From Betaproteobacteria bacterium (GTDB taxonomy: Bacteria; Pseudomonadota; Gammaproteobacteria; Burkholderiales; Burkholderiaceae_C), in NCBI GenBank assembly GCA_947453725.1, contig CANGHH010000014.1, positions 45,927 to 109,926 on the forward strand: 64,000 bases of DNA. Direction: 5' to 3'. Position 1 is the first letter of the stretch, and each line of letters starts with the position of its first letter. Made by a program: the position numbers and the translations under genes. This document shows, in pieces, positions 10,736 through 19,264 of the stretch. The notes beneath the pieces are model-generated. The model had not been told where the DNA came from and did not search any database. It saw only the letters and a list, made by a program, of their open reading frames with translations.

Positions 10736-11991
10736 GGGGCGGCTCCGATCAGAACGGTGGCGGCATCAACCGGCTTGAAAGCCAGCTGGATGCGGTTGCG
10801 GGTGAGTTCACGCTGCAGGCCCAGCAGCTTGCGCTGGGCGTCGATGTCGGCGCGCCGCGCGTCGAAGACGCTGGCCACCGGCGCCTGGTTGCTGCGGTAG
10901 GCGGCCAGCGCGGCGGCGCTGCGCTGCTGTGCCGGCAGCAGCACGCCCAGACGCAGGCTGTCGATGCGTGCCTGCAGGCTGCTGGCGTCGCTGCGCAGCG
11001 TCAGGTAGTCGGCGAGGGCGGCGCGCTCGGCTTCGGCGCGCTCGGCCTCGGCCTTGTCGACGAGCGCCTGCTTGGCGGCGGTCTCGCGGTCCTGCCGCTG
11101 CTCGCGCGCCACCGGCAGCGGGATGCTGACGCCGACCGACAGCATGTCGGCGTAGCCGGTGCGTTGGCCGACCGAGACCTCCCACATCCAGTTCGGTGCG
11201 CGCTCGCTGGCGGCCACCACCGCCGCCTGGCGCGCCACATCGGCATCCCCCTGCAAGGCCCGCACGGCGGGATGGCTCTGGACAAAGGCCGCTTCGCTGG
11301 GCTCGGGCAAGTCAGGCAGCGGCGCCAGGTCGTCAGCCGGCAAGCCCACCCAGCGCTGCAAGGCCAGCGCCGCGGCGCGCTGCTGCTGGCGCCCTTCGGC
11401 GGCATCGTCCTCGGCCAGGCCGCGCGCGGCGCTCAGCGCCAGCACGTCGACGCTGCCGCCGGCGGCGCCGGCCAGCCGGGCGCGGGCGGCTTCGAGTTCC
11501 TGGCGCAGGCTGCGCTCGGTCTGCGCGGTGAGCTGCAGCGTCTGGGCTGCGAACCAGGCGTCGGCGTAGGCCTGCGCCGCCTGCAGGCGTGCGTCAGCCG
11601 CGGCGATGCGCGCCTGCAGCGCCTCACGCGCCACCGCGCGTTCGGCCGCGGCGCGGCGTGCCACGCGCTTGTCGCCCGACAGCCATTCCTGGCTGATGCC
11701 CACCCGCTTCATGGTTTGCGGATCGCGCGCCGTGCTGTAGCGGTCGGCGCCAGCGACCGGCAGGTTCTCGACGCCCAGTCGCAGCACCGGGTCGGCGAAC
11801 TGGCCCGCGGCGCCGGCCCGTTCACGGGCACTGGCCAAGCCGGCGCGAGCGGCTTGGGCGGCCGCGGAACGCTGCTCGGCCAGCGCCAGCGCGGCGTCGA
11901 AGGTCAGAGGGCCTGCGCTGGCCCAGACAGGCCACAGGGCGATGAAGAAGGCGGTGACCTGGATGGCCGCGCGCGGGGCGAATTGGTGCAT
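10732..11991 (-). CDS. cusC: TolC-family outer-membrane channel of Cu/Ag efflux (CusC-like)
   Basis: A 419-residue outer-membrane efflux protein with a signal peptide ending near residue 26 (WASAG) and the opening LTFDAALALAEQRS typical of the TolC family. The rest is long amphipathic, Ala-rich helices that form the periplasmic tunnel. There is no lipobox, unlike E. coli CusC. It is the first of the three structural efflux genes and lies 78 bases downstream of a small exported protein gene. Substrate specificity is assigned from the adjacent pump rather than from this protein. Confidence 0.9.
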   Translation of the reverse strand: MHQFAPRAAIQVTAFFIALWPVWASAGPLTFDAALALAEQRSAAAQAARAGLASARERAGAAGQFADPVLRLGVENLPVAGADRYSTARDPQTMKRVGISQEWLSGDKRVARRAAAERAVAREALQARIAAADARLQAAQAYADAWFAAQTLQLTAQTERSLRQELEAARARLAGAAGGSVDVLALSAARGLAEDDAAEGRQQQRAAALALQRWVGLPADDLAPLPDLPEPSEAAFVQSHPAVRALQGDADVARQAAVVAASERAPNWMWEVSVGQRTGYADMLSVGVSIPLPVAREQRQDRETAAKQALVDKAEAERAEAERAALADYLTLRSDASSLQARIDSLRLGVLLPAQQRSAAALAAYRSNQAPVASVFDARRADIDAQRKLLGLQRELTRNRIQLAFKPVDAATVLIGAAP

Positions 11992-12069
11992 GGAAACTCC
12001 ATTGACGGTGCAGGCTGCGCGGGCCGGGCGGCAGCAAGCCCGCGCCCACGAAGGACGGTCAAAGGGGGT

Positions 12070-12486
12070 TCAGACGCGCAGTCTCGAGGTAGCCAGGAAC
12101 AGCGGATTCGGCGGCGGTCGTGATGCCGCCGCAGCGCTGCGGCGCGCCGGCAGCGGCGCCGCCAGCGCCAGTCGCCATGACGGCCAGAGCGCCGGCCAGA
12201 CCGCCACCAGCGCAGGCAGCGAGGGCCCCGTCGCTGGCGCGGTGTCGGCCGATTGCGGCGCGTCGGCGCAGTGCTGCAGGCACAGCGCCGGCTGGGCGGC
12301 GTCGGCAGCGCCGGTCATGCCGTCGCAAGGCTCGCCCGCCGCCATGCGCTCGGCCATCGTCGATGCGGCGGGTGCTGGGCCCGTGCCCGGGCAGACATAA
12401 GCCGCCAGCGCCAGTTGCGACCACAGCAAGGCCAGCACCGCGAAGAAGGCGGTCCAGCTGCGGTGGGGGGGCGACAGGCGGTGCAT
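12070..12486 (-). CDS. Small exported Cys-containing protein leading the Cu/Ag efflux operon
   Basis: I do not recognise a named family. The 138-residue product has a signal peptide (about 1-28, cleavage near LALAA) and a short mature region with four cysteines: Cys32, Cys54, Cys69 and Cys73. The last two lie in the motif CLQHC, which also supplies a histidine. A hydrophobic Ala/Trp-rich segment (about 91-110) and a Pro-rich tail follow. Position just upstream of the channel gene, plus the Cys/His/Met ligands (GEPCDGM), suggest periplasmic metal binding or sensing. That role is inference from context. Confidence 0.65.
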   Translation of the reverse strand: MHRLSPPHRSWTAFFAVLALLWSQLALAAYVCPGTGPAPAASTMAERMAAGEPCDGMTGAADAAQPALCLQHCADAPQSADTAPATGPSLPALVAVWPALWPSWRLALAAPLPARRSAAAASRPPPNPLFLATSRLRV

Positions 12487-12535
12487 GGCGGTGCCCAGTG
12501 TATTTCGCCGGCCACCGCAACGGCCTTGATCTGAA

Positions 12536-12730
12536 TCAGCGCCCCCCGCCGAGCAGGCGCGCCGGCAACATCAGCACCGCGCGCAGCAGCGCGAAGACGG
12601 CTTCGAAGCTCAGGCCGATCAGGCGAAACGGCAGCGTGATCAGCCAGACCAGCGGCCACAGCAGCAGCGCCAGCAAGGCCAGCGGCCAGCACAGCACGAA
12701 GAGCAGGCACCAGCCGATGAAGGCCAGCAT
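12536..12730 (-). CDS. Small hydrophobic membrane protein, unknown function
   Basis: This 64-residue protein consists mostly of membrane-compatible sequence: two hydrophobic runs (about 1-33 and 38-57) with proline and tryptophan breaks, ending in a basic LLGGGR tail. No family is recognised. It follows an even smaller gene on the same strand after an 11-base gap, and lies about 50 bases upstream of the Cys-containing exported protein. It could be part of the metal-efflux transcription unit or a separate unit. Even codon use and the hydrophobic pattern support real coding. Confidence 0.55.
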   Translation of the reverse strand: MLAFIGWCLLFVLCWPLALLALLLWPLVWLITLPFRLIGLSFEAVFALLRAVLMLPARLLGGGR

Positions 12731-12741
12731 GGCGGCGGCGC

Positions 12742-12897
12742 TCAGGCCCGCGGCGCGGCCGGCGCGCTGCGCTGCGCCAGATCGGCTTGCTGGGCTTCGA
12801 CGCCCACGAACAGCTGGCTGATGCTGCCCAGCAGGGCGAGCGTACAGACGCCGGCCAGCGTCAGGGACAGCAGGCGTTGGGTCAGGGATTGCGTCAT
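12742..12897 (-). CDS. Short single-span membrane protein, unknown function (51 aa)
   Basis: A short gene with a good ribosome binding site (GGAG eight bases before the ATG). The product begins MTQSLTQRLLSL and has one hydrophobic segment up to about residue 29. It continues with a polar, Gln/Ala/Pro-rich tail containing VEAQQADLAQRS. The N-terminus could act as a signal anchor, leaving a short periplasmic tail. The stop is 11 bases before the 64-residue membrane protein, so the pair is probably co-transcribed. No family is recognised. Confidence 0.55.
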   Translation of the reverse strand: MTQSLTQRLLSLTLAGVCTLALLGSISQLFVGVEAQQADLAQRSAPAAPRA

Positions 12898-13065
12898 GGT
12901 GAACTCCGTGGAGTGGGCTGCGATGACGTGAATATCGTGATCTGCGGACCGGCTCTCAAGGGGCTTGCGACGAAGCGCGAGGAAGCCGGTATCAGCCGCA
13001 CGGCTTCAGGCTGGACGGTGGCGCGGGGGTCTGCCGGCGCCTTCCGGCACCCGCCGGCGCGGCCT

Positions 13066-14538
13066 TCAAGCGCCGTGCAGCAGGCGCCGCAGCAGCATCG
13101 GCTCGAGATGCTCGTCGACCAGGTCGGCCAGCGTCTCGAAGGCGCTGTCCAGCGTCGGCACGGCCACCCCGAACAGCGCCCGGATGAAGGCCGGCGACTC
13201 GAACAGGCCGTGGGCGTAGACGCCCAGCACCGGCCCGGCCTGCCAGCCGATGGCCTGGCCTTCCTCGTCGCGCAGCACGGCGTGGCGCTCGTCGGCCCGC
13301 GTGTGGCCGCAGCGGATCTCGTAGGCCGGTGCGACCACGTCCTGCAAGGCTGACCAGTCGCCATGCGGCGCCGTGAAACGCACCGGCGCGGCGCGCAGGC
13401 GCTTGCGGGATTCGAAGTGGGTGGCCAGCGGCAGCAGGTTCAGGCCGGCGCAGGCGTCGAAGGCCAGCCCGTCGCAGCCCTGCGGGTCGTGGAGGCTGCG
13501 GCCCAGCATCTGCAGGCCGCCGCAGACGCCCAGCACCGGCCTGCCGGCTGCCGCGTGGCGCTGCACAGCGGCGGCCAGGCCGGTCTCGAACAGCCAATCC
13601 AGGTCGCTGCGCGTCTGCTTGCTGCCGGGCAGCACGATCCAGTCGGCGCCCTCCACCGCCCCCACCTCGCGCGCCCACACCAGGCGCACGCCCGGCACGC
13701 GGGCCAGCGGGCTGAATTCGTCGAGGTTGCTGATCTGCGGTGGCGCCAGCACGGCCACGCGCAGCCGCGCTTGCGCCCTGCCCTGCGGGCGCTCGTCGAA
13801 GACGCCGTCCTCCTCGGGCAGACCGTGGTCGCGCTTCAGCGGCAGCACGCCAGCCAGCGGCAGACCGGTCAGCGCCTGCAGCTGCGCCGGGCCCGGCGCC
13901 AGCAGCGCGGCGTCACCGCGGAAGCGGTTCAGCACATAGCCGGCCAGCAGCGGGCGCAGGTCGTCGGGCAGCAGGGCCCAGGTGCCGTAGACATGGGCGA
14001 AGGAACCGCCGCGGTCGATGTCGCTGACCAGCAGCGCGGCCGCAGGCCCCAGCGCCTGCGCCCAGCGCGCGCTGCCCAGGTTGACGTAGTCCTGCGGCGC
14101 CAGGTTGATCTCGGCCGGCGAACCGGCTCCTTCGATGACGATCAGCGCGTGGCGCGCCGCCAGCCGCTGCAGGCCGGCTTGCGCGGCGGGTGCCAGCAGG
14201 GCACTGCGTTCGCGCCACGGCAGGCGCGACAGCGCGGCGTCGGCCACGCCGTTCAGCACCACCTGGCTGGCCATTTCGCCTTCGGGCTTGAGCAGGACCG
14301 GGTTCATGTCGGTGTGCGGCGCCACGCCGGCGGCCAGGGCCTGGAAATACTGCGCCGAGCCGATCTCGCCCAGCCCACCGTCCGGTCGCGGCACGACGCG
14401 GGCGTTGTTGCTCATGTTCTGCGCCTTGAACGGCGCCACGCTGATACCCCGCCGCGCCGCACTGCGGCACAGCGCCGTCGCCAGCCAGCTCTTGCCGGCG
14501 CCGCTGCTGGTGCCCCAGACGATGAGAAAGCGCGTCAT
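13066..14538 (-). CDS. cobQ: Cobyric acid synthase (CobQ/CbiP)
   Basis: The 490-residue enzyme amidates the peripheral carboxylates of the corrin ring (b, d, e and g), using glutamine and ATP, late in adenosylcobalamin synthesis. The N-terminal dethiobiotin-synthetase-like ATP site is GTSSGAGKS (9-17), followed by PFKAQNMSNNA. The C-terminal class I glutamine amidotransferase has its nucleophile Cys339 in LGVCGGLQMLG. ATG 14538 gives the conserved start MTRFLIVWGT; an upstream in-frame extension of 31 residues is not conserved. It is the last gene of the B12 uptake operon, 19 bases after btuD. No other corrin synthesis gene is present in the window. Confidence 0.95.
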   Translation of the reverse strand: MTRFLIVWGTSSGAGKSWLATALCRSAARRGISVAPFKAQNMSNNARVVPRPDGGLGEIGSAQYFQALAAGVAPHTDMNPVLLKPEGEMASQVVLNGVADAALSRLPWRERSALLAPAAQAGLQRLAARHALIVIEGAGSPAEINLAPQDYVNLGSARWAQALGPAAALLVSDIDRGGSFAHVYGTWALLPDDLRPLLAGYVLNRFRGDAALLAPGPAQLQALTGLPLAGVLPLKRDHGLPEEDGVFDERPQGRAQARLRVAVLAPPQISNLDEFSPLARVPGVRLVWAREVGAVEGADWIVLPGSKQTRSDLDWLFETGLAAAVQRHAAAGRPVLGVCGGLQMLGRSLHDPQGCDGLAFDACAGLNLLPLATHFESRKRLRAAPVRFTAPHGDWSALQDVVAPAYEIRCGHTRADERHAVLRDEEGQAIGWQAGPVLGVYAHGLFESPAFIRALFGVAVPTLDSAFETLADLVDEHLEPMLLRRLLHGA

Positions 14539-14557
14539 GGTGTTCAGCGGCCCGCGC

Positions 14558-15379
14558 TCACAAGTCCGGCACGGCAACCCAGCGTGCCCGGCCGGCGACC
14601 TGCACCGCTTCGATGCTGAAGGCGTGGTCAAAGACCGCCGTCAGCGCGCCGCGCAGGGCGGCGTCGGCGGGTGCGCCGTCGGCGGCGATGCGACCTTGCC
14701 GCATCACGACGATGCGGTCGGCGGCCAGCGCCAGGTTCAGGTCGTGCAGCACCGTCACCACCGCGACGCCGGCCGCAGCGCGGGCCTGCAGGCTGCGGCA
14801 CAGCGCGCGCTGGTGCGGGGCGTCGAGGTGGGTCGTCGGTTCGTCCAGCAGCAGCACAGCGGCTTCGACGGCGAGCGCTCGGGCCAGCAACACGCGCTGG
14901 CGCTCGCCGCCCGACAGCGCGCTGAGCCGGCGCGTCGCGTAGGCCGTGGATTCGGTTTCGGCCAGCGCAGCGTCGACAGCCATCTCGTCCTGCGCATCCG
15001 GCGCACCGAACAAGCCGTGGCGCGGCAGACGGCCCAGGCGAACCACATCGCGCACCGCGATGTCGCCTTCGGCCTCGCCCTGCTGCGACAGCCAGGCCAG
15101 TTGCTGCGCACGGGCCTGCGCCGGCCAGCCGGCCAGCGCGAGGCCCTGCAAGCGCACGCTGCCCGCCTCGGGCTTCAACAGGCCGGCCAAGACCGACAGC
15201 AGCGTGCTCTTGCCGGCGCCGTTGGGGCCGACGATGGCCAGCCATTCGCCGGCCCGCAAGGCCAGGCTCAGGCCGTCGAGCACGCGCTGCGCGCCGAGGT
15301 GCAGCAGCAGGCCGTCGGCCTGCAGCGGCAGGATCGGCGCGTCGGCTTGCCGGCCGGACGCCGGGGTCTCGGCCTTCAT
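14558..15379 (-). CDS. btuD: Vitamin B12 / iron-chelate type ABC transporter ATPase
   Basis: A 273-residue cytoplasmic ATPase of the FecE/BtuD class. Walker A is GPNGAGKST (51-59), the signature is LSGGERQR and Walker B is VLLLDEPTTHLD. It would drive BtuC to import cobalamin from the periplasmic BtuF. ATG 15379 overlaps the stop of the permease gene by four bases, which fixes the start. The neighbours btuC, btuF and btuB and the riboswitch upstream make cobalamin the likely substrate rather than haem or siderophore. Confidence 0.92.
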   Translation of the reverse strand: MKAETPASGRQADAPILPLQADGLLLHLGAQRVLDGLSLALRAGEWLAIVGPNGAGKSTLLSVLAGLLKPEAGSVRLQGLALAGWPAQARAQQLAWLSQQGEAEGDIAVRDVVRLGRLPRHGLFGAPDAQDEMAVDAALAETESTAYATRRLSALSGGERQRVLLARALAVEAAVLLLDEPTTHLDAPHQRALCRSLQARAAAGVAVVTVLHDLNLALAADRIVVMRQGRIAADGAPADAALRGALTAVFDHAFSIEAVQVAGRARWVAVPDL

Positions 15380-16365
15380 GGCCGGCCACCCCGCCGAAGC
15401 AGGACCAGCAGGTAGACGCCGCCCAGCACCGCGGTCAGCACGCCGACCGGCAATTCCTGCGGCGCCATGACGCTGCGCGCGGCCACGTCGGCGGCCAGCA
15501 GCAGCACGCCGCCAGCCAGCGCCGACAGCGCCAGCAGCGGTCCATGCGTCACGACGGTCAGCCGGCGCACCAGGTGTGGCGCCACCAGCCCGACGAAAGC
15601 CACCAGCCCGGCCTGCGCCACCGCCGTGCCAGTGGCCAGCGCCATCAGCCCGACCAGCAGCAGGCGCACCCGGGGCAGCGCGATGCCCAGGCTGGCGGCG
15701 CTGGCTTCGCCCAGCACCAGGGCGTCCAGCGCGCGGGCGTAACGCAGCGCCAGCGGCAGCAGGGCAGCCAGCACCGTCGCCATCACCGCCACCGCGGGCC
15801 AGCCGAAGAAGCCGGTGGTGCCGAGCAGGAAGATCTGCTTGCCGCGCAGCGCTTCGGGCGACACCAGCATGACCCATTCGGCCAGCGCCGAGAGCAGGAT
15901 GCCGACCACCACGCCAGCCAGCAGCAGCACCGTGGGCCGCGCCGTGCCGCGCGCCAGCAGGAGGGTCAGCGCCACGCCGGCCAGGGCCCCGGCGAAAGCG
16001 GCACCGACCAGACCCAGGCGAAGCAGCAGACCGGCGCTGGCCAGGCCGATGACGCTGCCGAAAGCGCCGCCGGCCGCCAGCACCAGCACCACGCCGAGGC
16101 CGGCGCCGGCCGCCGTGCCCAGCAGATAGGGGTCGGCCAAGGGGTTGCGGAACAGGCCCTGCGCCAGCGCGCCCGCCAGCCCGAGCAGGCCGCCGCAGAG
16201 CAGCGCGCCGGCGGTGCGCGGGGCGCGGATCTGCGCCAGCAGCGGCCATTCGTCGGCCCAGGCGAAGGACCAGCCCTCGCCGCCCGCCGCCAGGCCCAGC
16301 ATGGCCAGCAGGGCGGCGGCCAGCAGCAGCAGGCCGGCAACGCGCAGCGGGGTGGTGGTGCTCAT
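15376..16365 (-). CDS. btuC: FecCD-family permease for vitamin B12
   Basis: The 329-residue integral membrane protein has about nine or ten hydrophobic segments and the FecCD/BtuC landmarks RIPR-like IRAPRTAGALLCGGLLGLAG, QGLFRNPLADPYLLG and FVGLVAPHLVR. ATG 16365 gives MSTTTPLRV and a normal N-terminal span; a 19-residue upstream extension would overlap btuF and looks spurious. It lies seven bases after btuF and overlaps btuD by four. With BtuD it forms the inner-membrane cobalamin importer. Confidence 0.93.
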   Translation of the reverse strand: MSTTTPLRVAGLLLLAAALLAMLGLAAGGEGWSFAWADEWPLLAQIRAPRTAGALLCGGLLGLAGALAQGLFRNPLADPYLLGTAAGAGLGVVLVLAAGGAFGSVIGLASAGLLLRLGLVGAAFAGALAGVALTLLLARGTARPTVLLLAGVVVGILLSALAEWVMLVSPEALRGKQIFLLGTTGFFGWPAVAVMATVLAALLPLALRYARALDALVLGEASAASLGIALPRVRLLLVGLMALATGTAVAQAGLVAFVGLVAPHLVRRLTVVTHGPLLALSALAGGVLLLAADVAARSVMAPQELPVGVLTAVLGGVYLLVLLRRGGRP

Positions 16366-16372
16366 CGCGGCG

Positions 16373-17272
16373 TCACGGCGAGGGCAAGGCGGCCAGGCAG
16401 TCGGCCAGGATCTCGGCCGCATCGGCCAGCCGCGGTCCGGGACGCACCAAGGGGTCCCAGCGGTCGGCCGGGAAGCCGCACGCCATGCGGGTCTGCAGCG
16501 CGGTCAGCGCAGCCCAGCCGGGGCGCGACGGCATCTCGGCCAGCGCGCGCGCACTGGCCAACACGATGTCGGGCTGGGCGCGCACGACGAACTCGGGGTT
16601 GAGCTGGGGGAAGGTGCCCAGCGCAACCGGCACCACGTTGCCCAGACCCAGGCGCGCCAGCGTCTCGCCGACGAAGGAGGCCGCACCCGCCGCATAAGGC
16701 GCCGCCGCGACTTCGAAATAGACTTTCTTGCCGCGCAAAGCGGCCGGCACGCGGGCGGCGGCGGTCGTGATGCGCGCATCGATGCGCTGCCAGGCCGCCA
16801 GTCCCGCCGCGCGGTCGCCCAGCGCCTGCGACACCTTGTCCAGCACGCGTTGCGTATCGGCCATGCTTTGCGGATCCAGTGCCATCACGGTGATGCCCAG
16901 CGCTTCCAGGCGGTCGATGGCGCGCGCTGCGCCGACCGCCAGCACCAGGTCGGGCTTGAGCGCCACCAGGCGCTCGATCTGCGTGTCTTCCAGCCCGCCC
17001 AGCTGCGGCAGCCCCTTCACGCTGGCCGGCCAGTTGCTGTAGCGGTCGACGCCCACCAGGCGCTGGCAGGCGCCCAAGGCGCACACCGTTTCGGTCAGCG
17101 ACGGCAGCAGCGACACGACGCGCTGGGCCGGCGCCGCCAGCCGGACATGGCGGCCGCGGTCATCGACGACGTCGATGGCGGGCGGCGCGGCCAGCGCGGT
17201 GATCGCTGAGCACGCCAGCGCCAAGGCCAGGCCCGCCCCCAGCCGGCGGTTCCAGCGCGTGCCGGTGGACAC
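16373..17272 (-). CDS. btuF: Periplasmic cobalamin-binding protein
   Basis: This 299-residue binding protein of the BtuF/TroA-like class carries an N-terminal signal peptide (RRLGAGLALALACSAITALAA). The mature protein has VDDRGRHVRLAAPAQRVVSL, the usual Family 8 opening, and the SLTETVCALGA and LVGVDRYSNWP blocks. The start is taken as GTG 17272, five bases after the btuB stop, since no ATG fits and longer frames run into btuB. It delivers cobalamin from BtuB in the outer membrane to BtuCD. The start codon is the least certain part. Confidence 0.88.
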   Translation of the reverse strand: MSTGTRWNRRLGAGLALALACSAITALAAPPAIDVVDDRGRHVRLAAPAQRVVSLLPSLTETVCALGACQRLVGVDRYSNWPASVKGLPQLGGLEDTQIERLVALKPDLVLAVGAARAIDRLEALGITVMALDPQSMADTQRVLDKVSQALGDRAAGLAAWQRIDARITTAAARVPAALRGKKVYFEVAAAPYAAGAASFVGETLARLGLGNVVPVALGTFPQLNPEFVVRAQPDIVLASARALAEMPSRPGWAALTALQTRMACGFPADRWDPLVRPGPRLADAAEILADCLAALPSP

Positions 17273-17277
17273 CTGGA

Positions 17278-19125
17278 TCACCGCAAGGTGTAGCGCAGGC
17301 TCACGAAGACTTCGCGGCCGGGCTGGTCGTAACCCAACGCGGTCTCGTAGCGCTGGTCGGCCAGGTTGTTGAGCTTGACGCCCAGCTTCAGCTCGCGCGT
17401 CAAGGCGACCTCGGCGCGCAGGTCCAGCGTCGCGTAGCCGCCCAGGCGCACGGCGTTGGCGGTGTCGTCGTAGCGGTGCGAGAAGGCCGCCAGCGTGGCA
17501 CCGGCGCTGTAGGCGCCGGCGACCCAGTCGGCGCCCAGGCGCGCCGCGTCTCGCGCGCGGCGTTGCAGCAGACGGCCGTTGTTGGCGTTGCCTTCGGTGG
17601 CGTTGCGCGGATCGACATGGTCGACGGACGCGGTCAGCGCCACGTCGCGCCAATGGCCTTCGTAGCCCAGCGTCAGCCCGTTGATGCGGGCCAGCGGCAG
17701 GTTCACCGGCGCCGGCCCGCTGGTGATGTAGCCGACGTAGCGGTTGCGGAAGGTGGCCAGCTTCAGCGCGTGCTCACCCAGCGTCCAGCGCAGGTTCAGC
17801 TCGGCGTGGCGGCCTTCCTCGGGCAGCAGCGTGGGGCTGCCGTAGCCGGGGTAGTAGAGCTGGTTGAAGCTGGGCGCGACATAGCTCTGCGCCAGGCTGG
17901 CGCCCAGGCGCAGCGTGGGCAGCACCGCGTAGCCATAGCCCAAAGCGCCGCTGGTCTTGCCGCCGAACTGCGAATTGCGGTCGCGCCGCAGGCTGCCCTG
18001 CCAGACATGGCCGGCCGCCGCGCCGTTCAGGCCCAGCGCCAGGCCGTCGATGTGGCGGTCGCTCACGGTGAAGGGGTCGCCAGGCCGGCTGACCGTTTCC
18101 TGCTGGCGGTCGAGCAGGACCAGCGCCGTGCCGAGGGGCGTGGCCAGGCTGTTTTCCCAGCCGATCTGGCGCACCCGCGACTGAATCGCGCCCAGCTCGG
18201 CGTAGTCGCTGGCACTGCTCAAGGTGTCGTAGGCATCGACAGCCTCGGCCACGCTGACGCGCGTCGTCCAGCCGGGCAGCACCGCGCCGCGAACCACCAG
18301 CGAGGTGACGCGGTTGTCCAGCCCGGCGCGGGCATCGGCGCCCAGGCCGTCGTCGACGCCGACCACGCCATGGGCTTGCAGCGCGAGCGCCGTCACGCTC
18401 CAGCCGGCCAGCGGCTGCCAGCCCAGGCGCAGGCTGCCGCCGGTCTGGCGGAAGCCGTCGCGGTCGGGGTTGTAGCTGCCGTAAGGCACCTTCGGATTGG
18501 TCGCCGAAACGCCCGGGTCGTCGACCTGCTGGACCTGGGCCGCCGCGTTGAAGCGGCTGTCACCGAAAGCCACGCCGCCCGAGGCCTGCCCGTAACCGTG
18601 CGAGCCCAGCACGGCCTTGGCGTTGCCCGACAGGCCCTGCGTGGCGCTGCGCGTGAAGACCTGGATCACGCCGCCGACCGCGCCGCTGCCGTACAGCGCC
18701 GACATCGGGCCGCGCACGATCTCGATGCGCTCGATGGCTTCCAGCGGCAGGTTGTCGAAGGACGGCGTGCCGACGGTGGCCGAGTAGACCCGAACGCCGT
18801 CGACCAGCAGCAGCGTGTGGCGGCCCTCCAGCCCGCGGATGAAGAGCGAACTGGTCTTGCCCAAGCCGCCGTTGCTGCTGAACTGCAGGCCAGGCTGCTG
18901 CGACAGCAATTCGACCAGTGTGCGGCCGGTGGCGCGGTCGATCTGTGCGCGGTCGATGACGGTGATCTCGGCGACGACCTCGCTCAGCGGCGCCGGCGTT
19001 CGCGTGGCCGTGACGGTGACGGTCTGCGGCGCGGTCTGCGCGGTGCTTTGTGCATGCGCCTGGGCGAACAGGCAGGACAAGGCGGCCGGCACGCAGGCTC
19101 GGCGGAATGAACAGGAACGCGACAT
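17278..19125 (-). CDS. btuB: TonB-dependent cobalamin receptor
   Basis: A 615-residue outer-membrane receptor. A signal peptide ends near AQAHA; a TonB-box-like QTVTVTATR follows. The plug domain has LSQQPGLQFSSNGG, SLFIRGLEGRHTLLLVDGVR and the IERIEIVRGPMSALYGS block. The barrel ends in the aromatic-type strand VSLRYTLR. ATG 19125 is supported by an AGGAG site eight bases upstream; 43 further in-frame residues upstream lie in the riboswitch leader. It is the first gene of the B12 operon and would be energised by TonB-ExbBD, a set of which is encoded at 55206-57727. Confidence 0.93.
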   Translation of the reverse strand: MSRSCSFRRACVPAALSCLFAQAHAQSTAQTAPQTVTVTATRTPAPLSEVVAEITVIDRAQIDRATGRTLVELLSQQPGLQFSSNGGLGKTSSLFIRGLEGRHTLLLVDGVRVYSATVGTPSFDNLPLEAIERIEIVRGPMSALYGSGAVGGVIQVFTRSATQGLSGNAKAVLGSHGYGQASGGVAFGDSRFNAAAQVQQVDDPGVSATNPKVPYGSYNPDRDGFRQTGGSLRLGWQPLAGWSVTALALQAHGVVGVDDGLGADARAGLDNRVTSLVVRGAVLPGWTTRVSVAEAVDAYDTLSSASDYAELGAIQSRVRQIGWENSLATPLGTALVLLDRQQETVSRPGDPFTVSDRHIDGLALGLNGAAAGHVWQGSLRRDRNSQFGGKTSGALGYGYAVLPTLRLGASLAQSYVAPSFNQLYYPGYGSPTLLPEEGRHAELNLRWTLGEHALKLATFRNRYVGYITSGPAPVNLPLARINGLTLGYEGHWRDVALTASVDHVDPRNATEGNANNGRLLQRRARDAARLGADWVAGAYSAGATLAAFSHRYDDTANAVRLGGYATLDLRAEVALTRELKLGVKLNNLADQRYETALGYDQPGREVFVSLRYTLR

Positions 19126-19138
19126 GTTGAAAACTCCT

Positions 19139-19159
19139 GTCCGCACACCCCGTGCGGAC
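19139..19159 (-). promoter_or_regulatory. RBS-adjacent hairpin in the btuB leader
   Basis: Perfect 8-bp arms GTCCGCAC and GTGCGGAC enclose a five-base loop. On the btuB strand the 3' arm is followed directly by the AGGAG ribosome binding site and then the ATG. There is no U-run, so it is not an intrinsic terminator. Placed between the B12 riboswitch and btuB, it fits an expression platform that controls access to the ribosome binding site; this is inference. Confidence 0.55.
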
Positions 19160-19264
19160 GCGACCCAGTGATTCGGGCGTCGGGAGTTCGACTCAGCAGC
19201 GCGCAGGGCGTGGCCGCAAAGGCCCCAGCCTGCCGCCCGCATCGCCCTCCGCAACGCCAGCTAC

